A DNA stretch of 64,000 bases, taken from assembly GCA_947179485.1 (NCBI GenBank), contig OX359245.1, forward strand, positions 62,979,067-63,043,066, in the 5' to 3' direction. How positions within the stretch are numbered: position 1 is the stretch's first letter; every line of letters starts with the position of its first letter. Below the pieces are notes generated by a model. It ran no database searches. It had not been told where the DNA came from and saw only the letters and a program-made list of their open reading frames with translations. Shown here piece by piece: positions 33,867 to 43,800 of the stretch. Both the position numbers and the translations under genes were made by a program. This DNA is from Allacma fusca. Taxonomy: Eukaryota; Arthropoda; Collembola; Symphypleona; Sminthuridae.

Positions 33867-36800
33867 TTAATCGTCTTCCTCGGACGGCCCTCTGAGGGTG
33901 CCTGTCTCCTCCTCTCCTTCCGCTAGTGTTCGGAATGATATAACTGCGAATCTATTCTCGGATAAAATCTCCGGGTCCCATCTTGCCCGTTCTGATCTTT
34001 CCCATAACTGATCCATTAGCCTTCTATGCTCCACAGGGTTTGTTATAGAAAGATAGCTGGTTCTTTGTTGTGTTACTGGGTCTCTCCTGAGTTCTTCCTG
34101 AATAAAATCATGTCCAAGGTCTCGAAAAACTATTTCGATTCCTGTTCGACCTCTGAGGGTTCGTATGAGATTTATTATGTCGGGTTCATCTGGTCTTCCA
34201 TCAATGACAACTGACCGCCATTGGGGTGTTTGAAATCGATCTATAGCGCTTGGTACCATGTGTATTGGTGTTATTCCTGGTCGTCTCTCATTTCTTGGCG
34301 ATAATTGATATGGTTTATAACTTGGTCCATCTCCACGGTTGCTGATTTGCTCCCGAATCCTGTGAAAGTGTTCTCTTTGCCAGATTCGTATCGTGACAAG
34401 TTCGTTTAGGTCTCTGAAGGAACCTGTTTTCCGAGGTTGTCTTAGGGTGGCTACTCCTCCTTTTAGTTTTCTAGCATATAGAGTAGTTGGCTTTTGGCCT
34501 TCCCCTGCTAGTTTCATTGCGAATATCCAGTCTTCCCATTGTCCTAGTTCTTCTTCTATGTCGTCTATTGGATTGGGTTGACTTCTGCCGCTTTGGTTTA
34601 CTGCTCCAAATTGTCGCCACTCCTGAATTGCCTCGTCCTGATGATGCAGAGTTATGAGCCTTCCGGTCATACTCGCAAATTCTTGAAAACTTAGCATGTG
34701 TATTGGTATACTTGCTAGTTGTTGTAAAGCTTTCTCTCCACGTCCGGTGATGGCGTCTCCTCTCAGTAGGAAACTATTTATCCATATTTCTTGCTCTCGC
34801 CAGGTTGGCTGAGTTCCTATGTCGAACCACATCTGAGTAATTAATCTGCGTAGCTCGGTTCCCGTTAGCCCTTGCATTACTCCTTGATGTTCCCGACATG
34901 TTAGGTATGTTGGTACTTGGTGATTGTCAATACCTCTTTGACCATTGAACAGTGTTGTCCAAAGTCTCGGTATCATTTCCCCTGGTGAGATGTTCATGTC
35001 TCCTGCCATCGTTTCTAGACGGGTGTTTTCCATTGGTACGTTTCTTCGACTTTGCCCGTATAGGATGAGCAGGTCTCGCTCCCTTGGGTCTAGTCTGCGA
35101 TAATCTGTGGGATGGTCCATTGCATCATACAGCAATGCCCTTCTTTCCCGGATTAATTCTCCGTGGTTGTTGTAATCTATTCCTGCCTGATGTTCGGCGT
35201 ATTCTATATTTGATTCATGAGCATCTGTTCTGGGTTCGCTTAAGGTGCTAAGCGCCCTTTGTAACTGCTCGAGTCGTAGTTGAGGTGGTTGGGTAGGTTG
35301 TTGGTGGATGTCAAGTCTCTCGATAAATGTCTCCCTGTACATTCTGTTGAGCCATCTCACTAGATTTTGTTCTGGACTGTTGGTTGAACGATGTGAGATA
35401 TTATATGTTGGAAATCTCTCTGGGTCGATGGTAGATTTCTGATAACAATGAGGACACATTGTGGCTCTTTCCCTGGTGTCCATGTTGTTACTGAAGTAGT
35501 TGGTTCTCCTGGAGTACTGCTCTTCTATCCGGCCATGGCGTTCGTCTCCAGATATATCTTCCATTACTTGGTCCGGAAATCTTGGCGGTGGTGAGTGGTC
35601 CAATGGGTCATTGGCCCTTTCCATCATCTTTCTCACTTGAAGTCGCACCGGATCCAGTTGGCTGTATAGCTGTGTCTTGTTTGGGTTGGTAAAGATGATT
35701 ATTTCCGCATCCTCATCTTCCCAACTTGGTGCTACCATCCATCCACGGATTCCTATGTAAAATGATACGTGAGCTAAATCAACGAATCTTACATCAGGTG
35801 AGTCGGGTTGTGCCAGTGGATCTGCCGGTGCTGGAGCTGGTGGGTCTTCCTGGCGTTCTTCCTTAACCTCCACCTTTCGTTGACGTTGTCTAGCTCGTCT
35901 GGACTTCAGGTTGTCTTCAATGGGTGGTATGGATTGTCCTGCTATCGCGGATGGTCCGGGTGATGGTGACCTTGATCCTCGTCTGTCCCTCGTATCGTTG
36001 AAGATTACAGTCCTAATGGGTGAGTATACTCTAACCCTGGGTCGTCCAATTTCTGGCTCTGGACCTCGTTGTCGTCCTCTACGCTGGAATGTACAGTTTG
36101 GAGCATTGTTTCTTCCGTACAGTCTATCCAACTCTGGTCTACTCCTTCGGATGTATTGTACAGGTATATCTTTTTGTCTTTGCCAAGCTTCATGTGCTGC
36201 TAACTTGGTCTTTGGTCTTACGGGTGGCTTGTGGCCGTGTTTGAGTGGGCAGTATTCACATCTGGTCCTCACCCACTTGCTGTTTGTCTCGTTGTCTGAC
36301 GAACTATCTATCTGATGTTCTGATGGTGGCTTCTCCTCGTCGTCTAAGACTTCCTCCTTGATTATATTCAATGATGTCCCGGCTCCTTCTTCTTGAGCCT
36401 CCACAGCTTGTTCCGTTGGCACAGCCGGTTCCTCTTCTGAGGCCAAAACCGGTCCTTCTGCTCCCTCTGTCCTTCGTGGGTGGCTTCTTCCGGGGTCGCC
36501 TTTCCGTATTGGGTCCTGGTTCCCTCCGAAGTCCATTCCAACGGACGTGCCAATATAGATTACCATTCTGAGGGTAAATCGCACAAGCTGTTGAATAATC
36601 CCTGTAGGTCTTCCTGACGATGAGTGAGCCTCCTCTTCCTCAATCCGTGCCAGCATAAGCTGTAGCTGTTGTTTCAAGAATTGTCTGCTATAACTGACGG
36701 GTGACCATGCGTTGGTCGGTCCTACGAATGCCTCTCGCCTCTGTCGTTCTCTGGCTGCCCGGTCCGACGTTCGCTGGAAGAGTGGGTGGGTTTGTGAGAC

Positions 36801-39800
36801 GTTGGCGTGTGCCTTTGTCTCCCATCCCTTGAGTTCTTCTTCTTCGAGATGGTCAACTCCGTTGTATATGTGTGGTATGAGCAAAACTATCGTCCAGTTT
36901 GCTTCCGTGATTGTTGTTGCTAGTGCGAAGTGTACAACTTCACCTATTGCAACTTCCTCGGTGGGGTGAATATAGTCTACCCCTTTTGTGATACTGTGAG
37001 GGTTGTTTTGCATCTGGCGTTGTAGATTATTTATCTGGTCTTTTGCCAAGATACTTCGCCTGGTGCGTGTATGTGTGTTCTTAAGTCCCAAAATTTGGAT
37101 GACTTTGTTGATAAATTTCCCGTACTGTATCTCGTACTCCTTCCAAATTTCATATTTGGTCTGTAGTGGTAACGTGATTGGTTTTGTTATTAAGTCCATT
37201 GCGACTGACTGTAAAGTTCTTGTTGTAAGATGGTAACCGTCACGTATTGCTTGTGACATTAACCAAATAGCTTGCGGTAATTTCCGTTGGTCTCGGATCT
37301 TTTGTCGTCGTTCCTCTTCCTCCGAAGTGGGTTCAGGAGCATGTCGTCGCTCTCTCCCGTTTTCGGATTCTTCCGGGTCCACTTCTTTGCCTAAAGCTTG
37401 GTTCCATACTTTGGCTACAGAAGTTTCGTTCAGGTAATGAGCATTCCTTTGGATATCACCTGGTAATGCTATTAAGTTCGGAGATATTTCTGTTGCTGTT
37501 GGCTCTTCCTTAAGAAAATCTTCTAACTCTTTTTCCTCACTGGCATTGACGGGCATTATCATCCAGATGGGTCGTTGGTCCGGTAGTTGGGACTCAATGA
37601 GTACCCAGTCCTGTGGTATTTTGACTGTTTTTAGTGGTTTGTTCCATTTCCTGACTGCGTCTAGGATTGAGCTGGTATAGACTCCTACTATGACCATTCC
37701 CGTGGTACACATGCCTACGGCTCCTGCTACTCCTCGTACTACTCCATTCTGCCAGAGTCGGTGCGCTGTGGCTGAACCGAAGCCTTGGTACCGTACGGCT
37801 GAATTTCCGACCGGTGGGCATTCCCGTTGGCCGTAAGGGTCATAGTGTCCGATTTCCTCCGAGTCTTCCTTATTCTCAAAGTCTAGGCTGACATGGTCAA
37901 AGCCTGTTGGACTGGTTGGATTCTCAGTTTCCAATCGGGTCCACCACTGGTAATGTGATGCCCTTGTTGTTGGATATGGTCCGTAGTGCCCCGTCAATTC
38001 TTTTCTCAAGTTGGATTGTCCTACAGCAGATGTAATTAAACCGAACATTAATAAAAATGATAACCAACTGTTACCGAGGTAAGGTATGGGTCCTCCTCGT
38101 CTTCCTCCTCCTCCACGTCCCATCTCCGGCGTGTGAGGTGGCGTTTGAATTGATGAGGTTGACTGTCTTGGTTCCTCGTCGTCACTGAGGATGACGGTTC
38201 CGTCCTGGGGTGAGTTGGCAAAATCAGCCAATGAAAGCTGGTGGTGATTAACAATTTCCGTTGTATCCGAAGTTATTGATGATTCTCGATCTTTGGGTCT
38301 TCTCTTTGATCTGATCACCTCAAAATCCTCTGAGCTACTGCTCTGTTCATTGTGTCGCTCGGCTATAGATAGCTCAGATGTTGCAACTTCGACGTTTTGT
38401 CCTGGTGAGGGTGGCATTTCCGTTGCCATTCCTGTTGTGCTTGCAGTTTCTGGACCGTTTCGTTTTTCCTGAGCGAGCAAACGCTCTAGCTCTCCGGATG
38501 TAGCTGTTGACGTTGGAATGTTCGTTGGTTCAAAGTGTGCTGGAGGTAATTCTCTGGTTTGAAGGTCTATCTTTGACTCAGCACATACCAAGTGAAAGTC
38601 GTTATCATTTCTCCACTTTATCCATTCCTGGCGGTGGCGTGCTAATTCTTTCATTAATCCTTCCTTCTGCTTTTTCGCAGTGTCTGCATTGACATTTTGT
38701 CTGGCAAGGTTGCGGATGATTTCCCCGAGATCTTTTATTCGGTTTACCATCTCCTCATGCTTCCCTGCCTTCCTGGAGTCTTCTCCAATTTTTACGATGT
38801 TCGACTGCCATTTCGCCGGTGGTTGGGCTGGTGCTGTGTTCTGTCCAAATAGCTCTAAGATGGTCATCTGAGCCTCCTTCTTGACCTTCTTCTCCTTCTT
38901 TGCACGTTTCTTTGCATGATGTTCACATTCCTGTTGTACCACTGGTCCACTGTCGGTTGCAATTACTTGTCGTACCCTTTTACATCCTTTCCTACTACAG
39001 GTTTGGATGGGTACTGTCTCTTCCTCTTCTGAGTCTGAAGAAGATTCATTGGCGGTATCTCTGTCCGCTGTTGTAGCTGTGTCCGTGGCAATTTCCTCGC
39101 TCCATAATGTCACAGCTACTGATGGTGGAGTCACTACGGGTACTTCCACTGGTCTTTCTCTTTGAGCGATGCAAACTGCACGCTGTGGTTTAGGTGGTTC
39201 ACTACTGACCGGTATTGTTGGCGGTGGCATCTTTGTGACCGCTGTGTAACTTAAAGCTGGAGCTGCTATGGGTGCTGTCAGTATTGACTCCCTCTCCATT
39301 CGATCCTTATAATCTTTCGCTGCTGGTGATAAAAATGGTGAAGGCGGTGGGGTTGACTCTCTCCTGCTCCTTGACCGCGCTGGACTGTCATAGCGGCTCC
39401 TTGACCTGTCGTCCTCCCGTCGCTTCTTCCTCTCCGATGACGACTCTGTCTCCCGCTTCCTGGTCCTGCTGTCCTTAGAGCTGTGTCTTTCCCTCGAACT
39501 TTCTCTTGAGCTTCTAGGATGCCTGCTCGAACTTTCTCCATTGGTGATGGCCCGCCCGCGGCCTCTCCCGGCTGGTACAATATGTGCCGAGTAGGCTGCG
39601 AATCTCGGAGGCTCCCTTCGTCGGTCCTCCAAGTTCCCTCGTCTCAGATCGGGTCCGTAGTTGTCGTCAATGCGTCTATTGATTCTATGGGCTACGTCCT
39701 CGATCTGTTCTTCATGTTGCGGTAACCATTCACTAATCTCGGGGATGTTGACCCGGGTAACTCCACAAATAGGGTCGGCTCCCATCACCTTCCGGGATGA

Positions 39801-40436
39801 GCTTCGACTTGTCTTGCCCCGTTCGTATTGAAGGCCTGGAGTAAATGCCCATGGATCATGGTCATAATCTCCCCTTGGATTCTTTTGTCCGGGCACATCC
39901 TTTTCTTGCCTGTAATTTTGGACTAGCCATGGATCATCTGGTTGTCTATTACGTGTTCTACAAATAGGAATCTGTCGTCGTATGGGAGTGGGATTAAATT
40001 CTTGCCCTTTAAAAAGGTAAACAAGATCATCTGGCGCTCGCTCGCCTCTGTCAACTTCCACCTGCTGCTCCGGAAAATTTATTGACCCGCAAAAGTGCGG
40101 TTCTCGTCGTAATATACGATAATCTAGTGTTAACTCTCTAGGCTTTCTGAGAGCTCCGATGAGTACCGAATGAGTTACGATTTCTCGTCCATCTCGTCCT
40201 TGGATGATAATCCTGTGGGGTAACTTCCCGTCTACTCTGAGAACAACTTCCAGTCGTCCCGTATCTGAGTTTGGTAAAATTTTTGCTTGTGGTATTTCCA
40301 CTTCAGTTTGACTCACGTATTGGGTCCAATAACGTGGTCGATCGTCGTCGTCCCTGTCGACGGCGGGTAGGGCGTCTTGGCGTGGAGTCTCGTTGGTTCG
40401 AGACCCGGATGCACGTGACCCTCTGTTCTCTGACAT
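33867..40436 (-). CDS. ORF3: 2189-residue multidomain protein with envelope-like segment
   Basis: One uninterrupted frame. N-terminal ~290 residues: a folded-looking, mixed region. About 297-362: an Arg/Ser-rich stretch like splicing-factor RS domains. About 479-518: a Cys/His cluster (CSRKGCK ... CEHH) next to a Lys-rich nuclear-localisation-like run. About 787-806: a hydrophobic segment resembling a signal peptide (FLLMFGLITSAVGQ). About 898-923: a Gly/Val-rich membrane-like segment. Two basic sites, RERRH (~1027) and RTRRS (~1124), resemble furin sites, with several N-glycosylation sequons between. About 1279-1296: another hydrophobic segment. C-terminal ~900 residues: acidic and basic blocks with CEYC..KHGH (~1391) and CPHC (~1660), then helical sequence. 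Part may be an embedded glycoprotein, but no family is recognised. The start ATG sits exactly at an acceptor-like CCAG. Confidence 0.8.
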   Translation of the reverse strand: MSENRGSRASGSRTNETPRQDALPAVDRDDDDRPRYWTQYVSQTEVEIPQAKILPNSDTGRLEVVLRVDGKLPHRIIIQGRDGREIVTHSVLIGALRKPRELTLDYRILRREPHFCGSINFPEQQVEVDRGERAPDDLVYLFKGQEFNPTPIRRQIPICRTRNRQPDDPWLVQNYRQEKDVPGQKNPRGDYDHDPWAFTPGLQYERGKTSRSSSRKVMGADPICGVTRVNIPEISEWLPQHEEQIEDVAHRINRRIDDNYGPDLRRGNLEDRRREPPRFAAYSAHIVPAGRGRGRAITNGESSSRHPRSSRESSRERHSSKDSRTRKRETESSSERKKRREDDRSRSRYDSPARSRSRRESTPPPSPFLSPAAKDYKDRMERESILTAPIAAPALSYTAVTKMPPPTIPVSSEPPKPQRAVCIAQRERPVEVPVVTPPSVAVTLWSEEIATDTATTADRDTANESSSDSEEEETVPIQTCSRKGCKRVRQVIATDSGPVVQQECEHHAKKRAKKEKKVKKEAQMTILELFGQNTAPAQPPAKWQSNIVKIGEDSRKAGKHEEMVNRIKDLGEIIRNLARQNVNADTAKKQKEGLMKELARHRQEWIKWRNDNDFHLVCAESKIDLQTRELPPAHFEPTNIPTSTATSGELERLLAQEKRNGPETASTTGMATEMPPSPGQNVEVATSELSIAERHNEQSSSSEDFEVIRSKRRPKDRESSITSDTTEIVNHHQLSLADFANSPQDGTVILSDDEEPRQSTSSIQTPPHTPEMGRGGGGRRGGPIPYLGNSWLSFLLMFGLITSAVGQSNLRKELTGHYGPYPTTRASHYQWWTRLETENPTSPTGFDHVSLDFENKEDSEEIGHYDPYGQRECPPVGNSAVRYQGFGSATAHRLWQNGVVRGVAGAVGMCTTGMVIVGVYTSSILDAVRKWNKPLKTVKIPQDWVLIESQLPDQRPIWMIMPVNASEEKELEDFLKEEPTATEISPNLIALPGDIQRNAHYLNETSVAKVWNQALGKEVDPEESENGRERRHAPEPTSEEEERRQKIRDQRKLPQAIWLMSQAIRDGYHLTTRTLQSVAMDLITKPITLPLQTKYEIWKEYEIQYGKFINKVIQILGLKNTHTRTRRSILAKDQINNLQRQMQNNPHSITKGVDYIHPTEEVAIGEVVHFALATTITEANWTIVLLIPHIYNGVDHLEEEELKGWETKAHANVSQTHPLFQRTSDRAARERQRREAFVGPTNAWSPVSYSRQFLKQQLQLMLARIEEEEAHSSSGRPTGIIQQLVRFTLRMVIYIGTSVGMDFGGNQDPIRKGDPGRSHPRRTEGAEGPVLASEEEPAVPTEQAVEAQEEGAGTSLNIIKEEVLDDEEKPPSEHQIDSSSDNETNSKWVRTRCEYCPLKHGHKPPVRPKTKLAAHEAWQRQKDIPVQYIRRSRPELDRLYGRNNAPNCTFQRRGRQRGPEPEIGRPRVRVYSPIRTVIFNDTRDRRGSRSPSPGPSAIAGQSIPPIEDNLKSRRARQRQRKVEVKEERQEDPPAPAPADPLAQPDSPDVRFVDLAHVSFYIGIRGWMVAPSWEDEDAEIIIFTNPNKTQLYSQLDPVRLQVRKMMERANDPLDHSPPPRFPDQVMEDISGDERHGRIEEQYSRRTNYFSNNMDTRERATMCPHCYQKSTIDPERFPTYNISHRSTNSPEQNLVRWLNRMYRETFIERLDIHQQPTQPPQLRLEQLQRALSTLSEPRTDAHESNIEYAEHQAGIDYNNHGELIRERRALLYDAMDHPTDYRRLDPRERDLLILYGQSRRNVPMENTRLETMAGDMNISPGEMIPRLWTTLFNGQRGIDNHQVPTYLTCREHQGVMQGLTGTELRRLITQMWFDIGTQPTWREQEIWINSFLLRGDAITGRGEKALQQLASIPIHMLSFQEFASMTGRLITLHHQDEAIQEWRQFGAVNQSGRSQPNPIDDIEEELGQWEDWIFAMKLAGEGQKPTTLYARKLKGGVATLRQPRKTGSFRDLNELVTIRIWQREHFHRIREQISNRGDGPSYKPYQLSPRNERRPGITPIHMVPSAIDRFQTPQWRSVVIDGRPDEPDIINLIRTLRGRTGIEIVFRDLGHDFIQEELRRDPVTQQRTSYLSITNPVEHRRLMDQLWERSERARWDPEILSENRFAVISFRTLAEGEEETGTLRGPSEEDD

Positions 40437-40629
40437 CTGGTTGAAGATAAAATACTTTGCAGTAATCTGATTTAATGATTGTGTACGTACCTACGTATCG
40501 GATTCTCCTTCGACCTTGTCGTATGAGGTAACTAATGAGATTTATACGGTCTCCAATCTTGAGATCAATCTCGCTTTGACCAAAACTAACACAGTTTGGT
40601 ATTGTTGTTAAGTATCTGGTGGTGCTCAT
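40303..40629 (-). CDS. Possible 108-residue ORF bridging pol and ORF3
   Basis: Its ATG (40629) overlaps the TGA of the preceding coiled-coil ORF as ATGA and lies 6 nt after the Pol stop, which would suit termination-reinitiation. Residues ~20-50 (IDLKIGDRINLISYLIRQGR ... YVGTYTIIKS) look like a small beta-barrel, and the tail is Arg-rich. The C-terminal part overlaps the start of ORF3 in another frame. A donor-like AGGTACGT lies within it. It may be real or a spacer. Confidence 0.35.
   Translation of the reverse strand: MSTTRYLTTIPNCVSFGQSEIDLKIGDRINLISYLIRQGRRRIRYVGTYTIIKSDYCKVFYLQPDVREQRVTCIRVSNQRDSTPRRPTRRRQGRRRSTTLLDPIRESN
40437..40455 (-). promoter_or_regulatory. Candidate splice acceptor at the ORF3 start
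   Basis: Minus strand attttatcttcaaccag ends at 40437; the next three bases are the ORF3 ATG. A branch-like attactgc lies ~20 nt upstream. Confidence 0.5.
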
Positions 40630-40889
40630 TCGCTTTCAGACTGATCCAAATCTTCTCGTCCTCTTTCGGGTACGAGTTGGGTATCGTCTACTTTCTCCGG
40701 TTTCTTCAGCGCTTCCTTCTTGAGGTGTTTCCCCTGCTTCTTTAACTCCCGAATTTCCTCCTGAACTTGTTGAAGTTCCTGTTGGATTTGTACTCGTCGG
40801 GTTCTGAGGATCGCTGACTGTCTCTCGGTGATCTGACGTATTCGTTCTAATTCTCTCAGGCCTTCTGGGACTGTCTTTCGTGATGACAT
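40626..40889 (-). CDS. Nested coiled-coil ORF e (87 aa)
   Basis: ATG-initiated, in the -1/+2 frame relative to Pol and the same frame as the four other nested ORFs. Residues ~10-60 (RELERIRQITERQSAILRTR ... LQQVQEEIRELKKQ) show heptad-spaced Leu/Ile typical of a coiled coil; the tail is acidic. Last of five such ORFs, ending with an ATGA overlap to the next small ORF. Purine-rich DNA can mimic coiled coils, so independent support is needed. Confidence 0.45.
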   Translation of the reverse strand: MSSRKTVPEGLRELERIRQITERQSAILRTRRVQIQQELQQVQEEIRELKKQGKHLKKEALKKPEKVDDTQLVPERGREDLDQSESE

Positions 40890-43800
40890 CCAATGACCTG
40901 TCCTCTTCTGTAGAAAATTCTACAGGTGTATTGATGACTTCTGTATGCGTATCTACAGAGTCTTGTCCGTTTTCGTCTGTTAGAACTTCCTGGAACTCTT
41001 CGTCCTCTTCTGTAGAATTTTCTACAAGGACTTTTCGTTCCTTGGGTTGGTTGAATTGTTGGCTAGCCTGTTGACTGCTCGAATTTGATTTTTCAGAGTA
41101 TCCTTGACTCTCTCGGTTTGTTCTATCTCTCTCTCCACTCGTGCTATTGCCTCTCTGATCCGACTGCCTTGCGCTTGTAGGCTTTGCAGTGTCTGTCTCT
41201 GAGCTTCGCTGGGTGGGCTTGGTGTTGAGTTCCACAAAGGGGGGCTCTTCCAAGGCCTTTTGCTCATCTGAGTGAAGCAATTGTGTCGAAATATCCGCCT
41301 CTACTGAGGGCCAAGGCACCTCAACTCGTGAAGTCGCTTCTGAAGGTCCTTGATTTCCTGTTTCAATTTGTCCAGGTCTCCCTCTCTCTGTCGTAGGCGG
41401 TTGATTAATTCTCGGTTCTGATCCCGAATTGTGAGAATCTGTCTCTCTACACTCACTGCTGTCGTCCACATCAAGTTCTGTTGGACTTATCCCTGAACTA
41501 CTTAATTCTTTAAGTGTTTTAAAGTCGCTCTCGTCAATAAGTGGTTGAGTTTCTTCCTCACCTTCGGATATTATATCTGAGCTGTTTTCAGCTGGTTTAT
41601 TAAATCCGAAATATCTTCTTTGGCTTTCTGGGTTTCCTGGAGGGTTGCTCTGTGATCTTTCTCCAGTTGTTTTAGTTTGCTCAGCACTTCCTGCTGTTCT
41701 GAAATCTGATGTAAAATTCTTTGTTTGAGACGAATTTCGTTCTCCTTTGCCTTGATTAATTGGGCTTGTAATCCCTGGATGATTAAGATTAATTCTCTCT
41801 TTGTATGTGTCATCAGTTACTCTGGTTGAACCTCGTCTTGTGATTTCTCCACCTGTGGGCAGAAACTTGTCGTTTGAGGTTTTGTCTCCTGAATTAGCAG
41901 TTCTAAAGCTGCGATTCTTTGTTTGATGTACTCTTCCTGAGCTGCGTACTTCCAAATTTTTATTTGGACTAAATTCCTCTGTTGTTTCAAACCCCTTATC
42001 TCGTCCCTGATTTCCTCTAGGGTGTTCATTTACTTTCGAGCGAGTGAAATATGGGTAATTTTTATCTAAAAATTCCCTATTATCTGAATAATTTCTTGAC
42101 GAAAGTTTTCTTACTTGTGTACTTGACTGCTTAGTTGTGTGTTTTTGTTGATGCGATCCCTGGTTTGATTTCTCTCCCTCACTTGGGGTGATTTGAGAGT
42201 GTGAGTAATTTTTGTCACAAAATTCTCCTCTCTGTTGTACTGGCTGAGCTTGGTCACTTGAAATGTCTGAGTAATTTTCGGATGAAAATTCTCTAGTTAT
42301 TTCTTCGGTTTGAGCAGGTTGAACTTTGAAAGTCACCTTCTTGCTCGTAGTTGAACTGTTATCTGAAGTGGTCGAACTCTTAAGAATTGACCGTGGCTGA
42401 CTCACTGTAACTTTTCCACACTTGTTCCAATTTCGTTTTGTTACCAATTCCACTATATCGGAATCTAAATCGTAACTATACTCGTCCTCAATGTGTTCTC
42501 GCTGGAGGCACTTCTTAAGCCTCTCCACATGGACTTTCTGTCTCTTTTTAGAATTCCTAAGGTCTTGAATGATATAATTGTCTTTGGCTAAAACTTCTAT
42601 GACTACAAAGGGTCCTTTGTAAGGGTGAAGAAAGCGTTCGCTCTTTCCAACTATCCTGGTCGGTGTAAAGACTCGCACTGTGTCTCCGGTGTTGAACTTA
42701 ACGAACCTTCTTTTCCTATCATACCAATCCTTACTGTAGTCCTGACGTTCCCTTATCTTAGCAATAGCTTTTTCTATTCTAGTAGTGGCTTCCTCAGCAC
42801 TCATAAAATTTGTGTCGACGCTGCTTAAGCACAGTTGTAAGTTAAAATCATATATGGGTTGTCGCCTAAACATCATAAAATAAGGAGTTTCTTTAGTCAC
42901 GTCATGGTGACTGCAATTGTAAGCATTTATTAGAAACGGTAAACAACTGCACCATAGTGCTTGCTCTTTTTGAGTATAATGACTCAGCATAGTGCTTATA
43001 GTCTGGACCATTCTTTCTATTTGTCCAACACTATTATGTCTTAGTGCTGTAGATGTAGAATGGTTCATGCCTAATCGGCGAAGTAATGCTTGAGTGATTT
43101 CCGCTCTGAATTCGGATCCTCCGTCACTCAGCAAGTTTTTAAACAGTCCGTATTTTAAAACTACTTTGTGAAGCAAAAACTCTGCTATCCTGTCAGCAGT
43201 TTTATCTGGAATTGCTTCTGCGATCACGAACTTTGAAACATAATCCTGTGCGATTATAATATACTTATTCCCTTTTATGCTAATTTGCATGGGTCCAATG
43301 AGATCAATACATAATGCATCTCCTACATTTTCTATCCTGATTGGATGAAGTAATCCTGCTGGTTTCATTCTCATGGATTTAGCTGCTTGGCAACTTTCGC
43401 ATGACATGACATATTTTGCTACTGAGACGTTCATTTTTCTCCAAAAATAATTTTTGTTGAGTCTATGAAGAGTTTTCTGGAATCCTAAATGTCCTCCGCA
43501 TAGGATCCCATCATGAGCTTTTGATAGTAGGAAATTTCTAAGTACTCGGGGTACGTATAGCTTACGTCCATCTTTATGTACTATAGTAAGAATCCCTTCT
43601 CCATCAATTTCATATCGGCTATACTTCTCTTTGTCCTTCCAATTTAACGTATGCCGCATCTTTATTTTGTCCATGATGAATAAACAATCTGGATCGTCCC
43701 TTTGCATCTCCTGCATGTTATGTTCCTCTAACATAGTAACTTGCTCTTCATCTTCAAGTATCCTACACACAGGCTTGTGTGTGGAAAAAGTATCTTTGCT

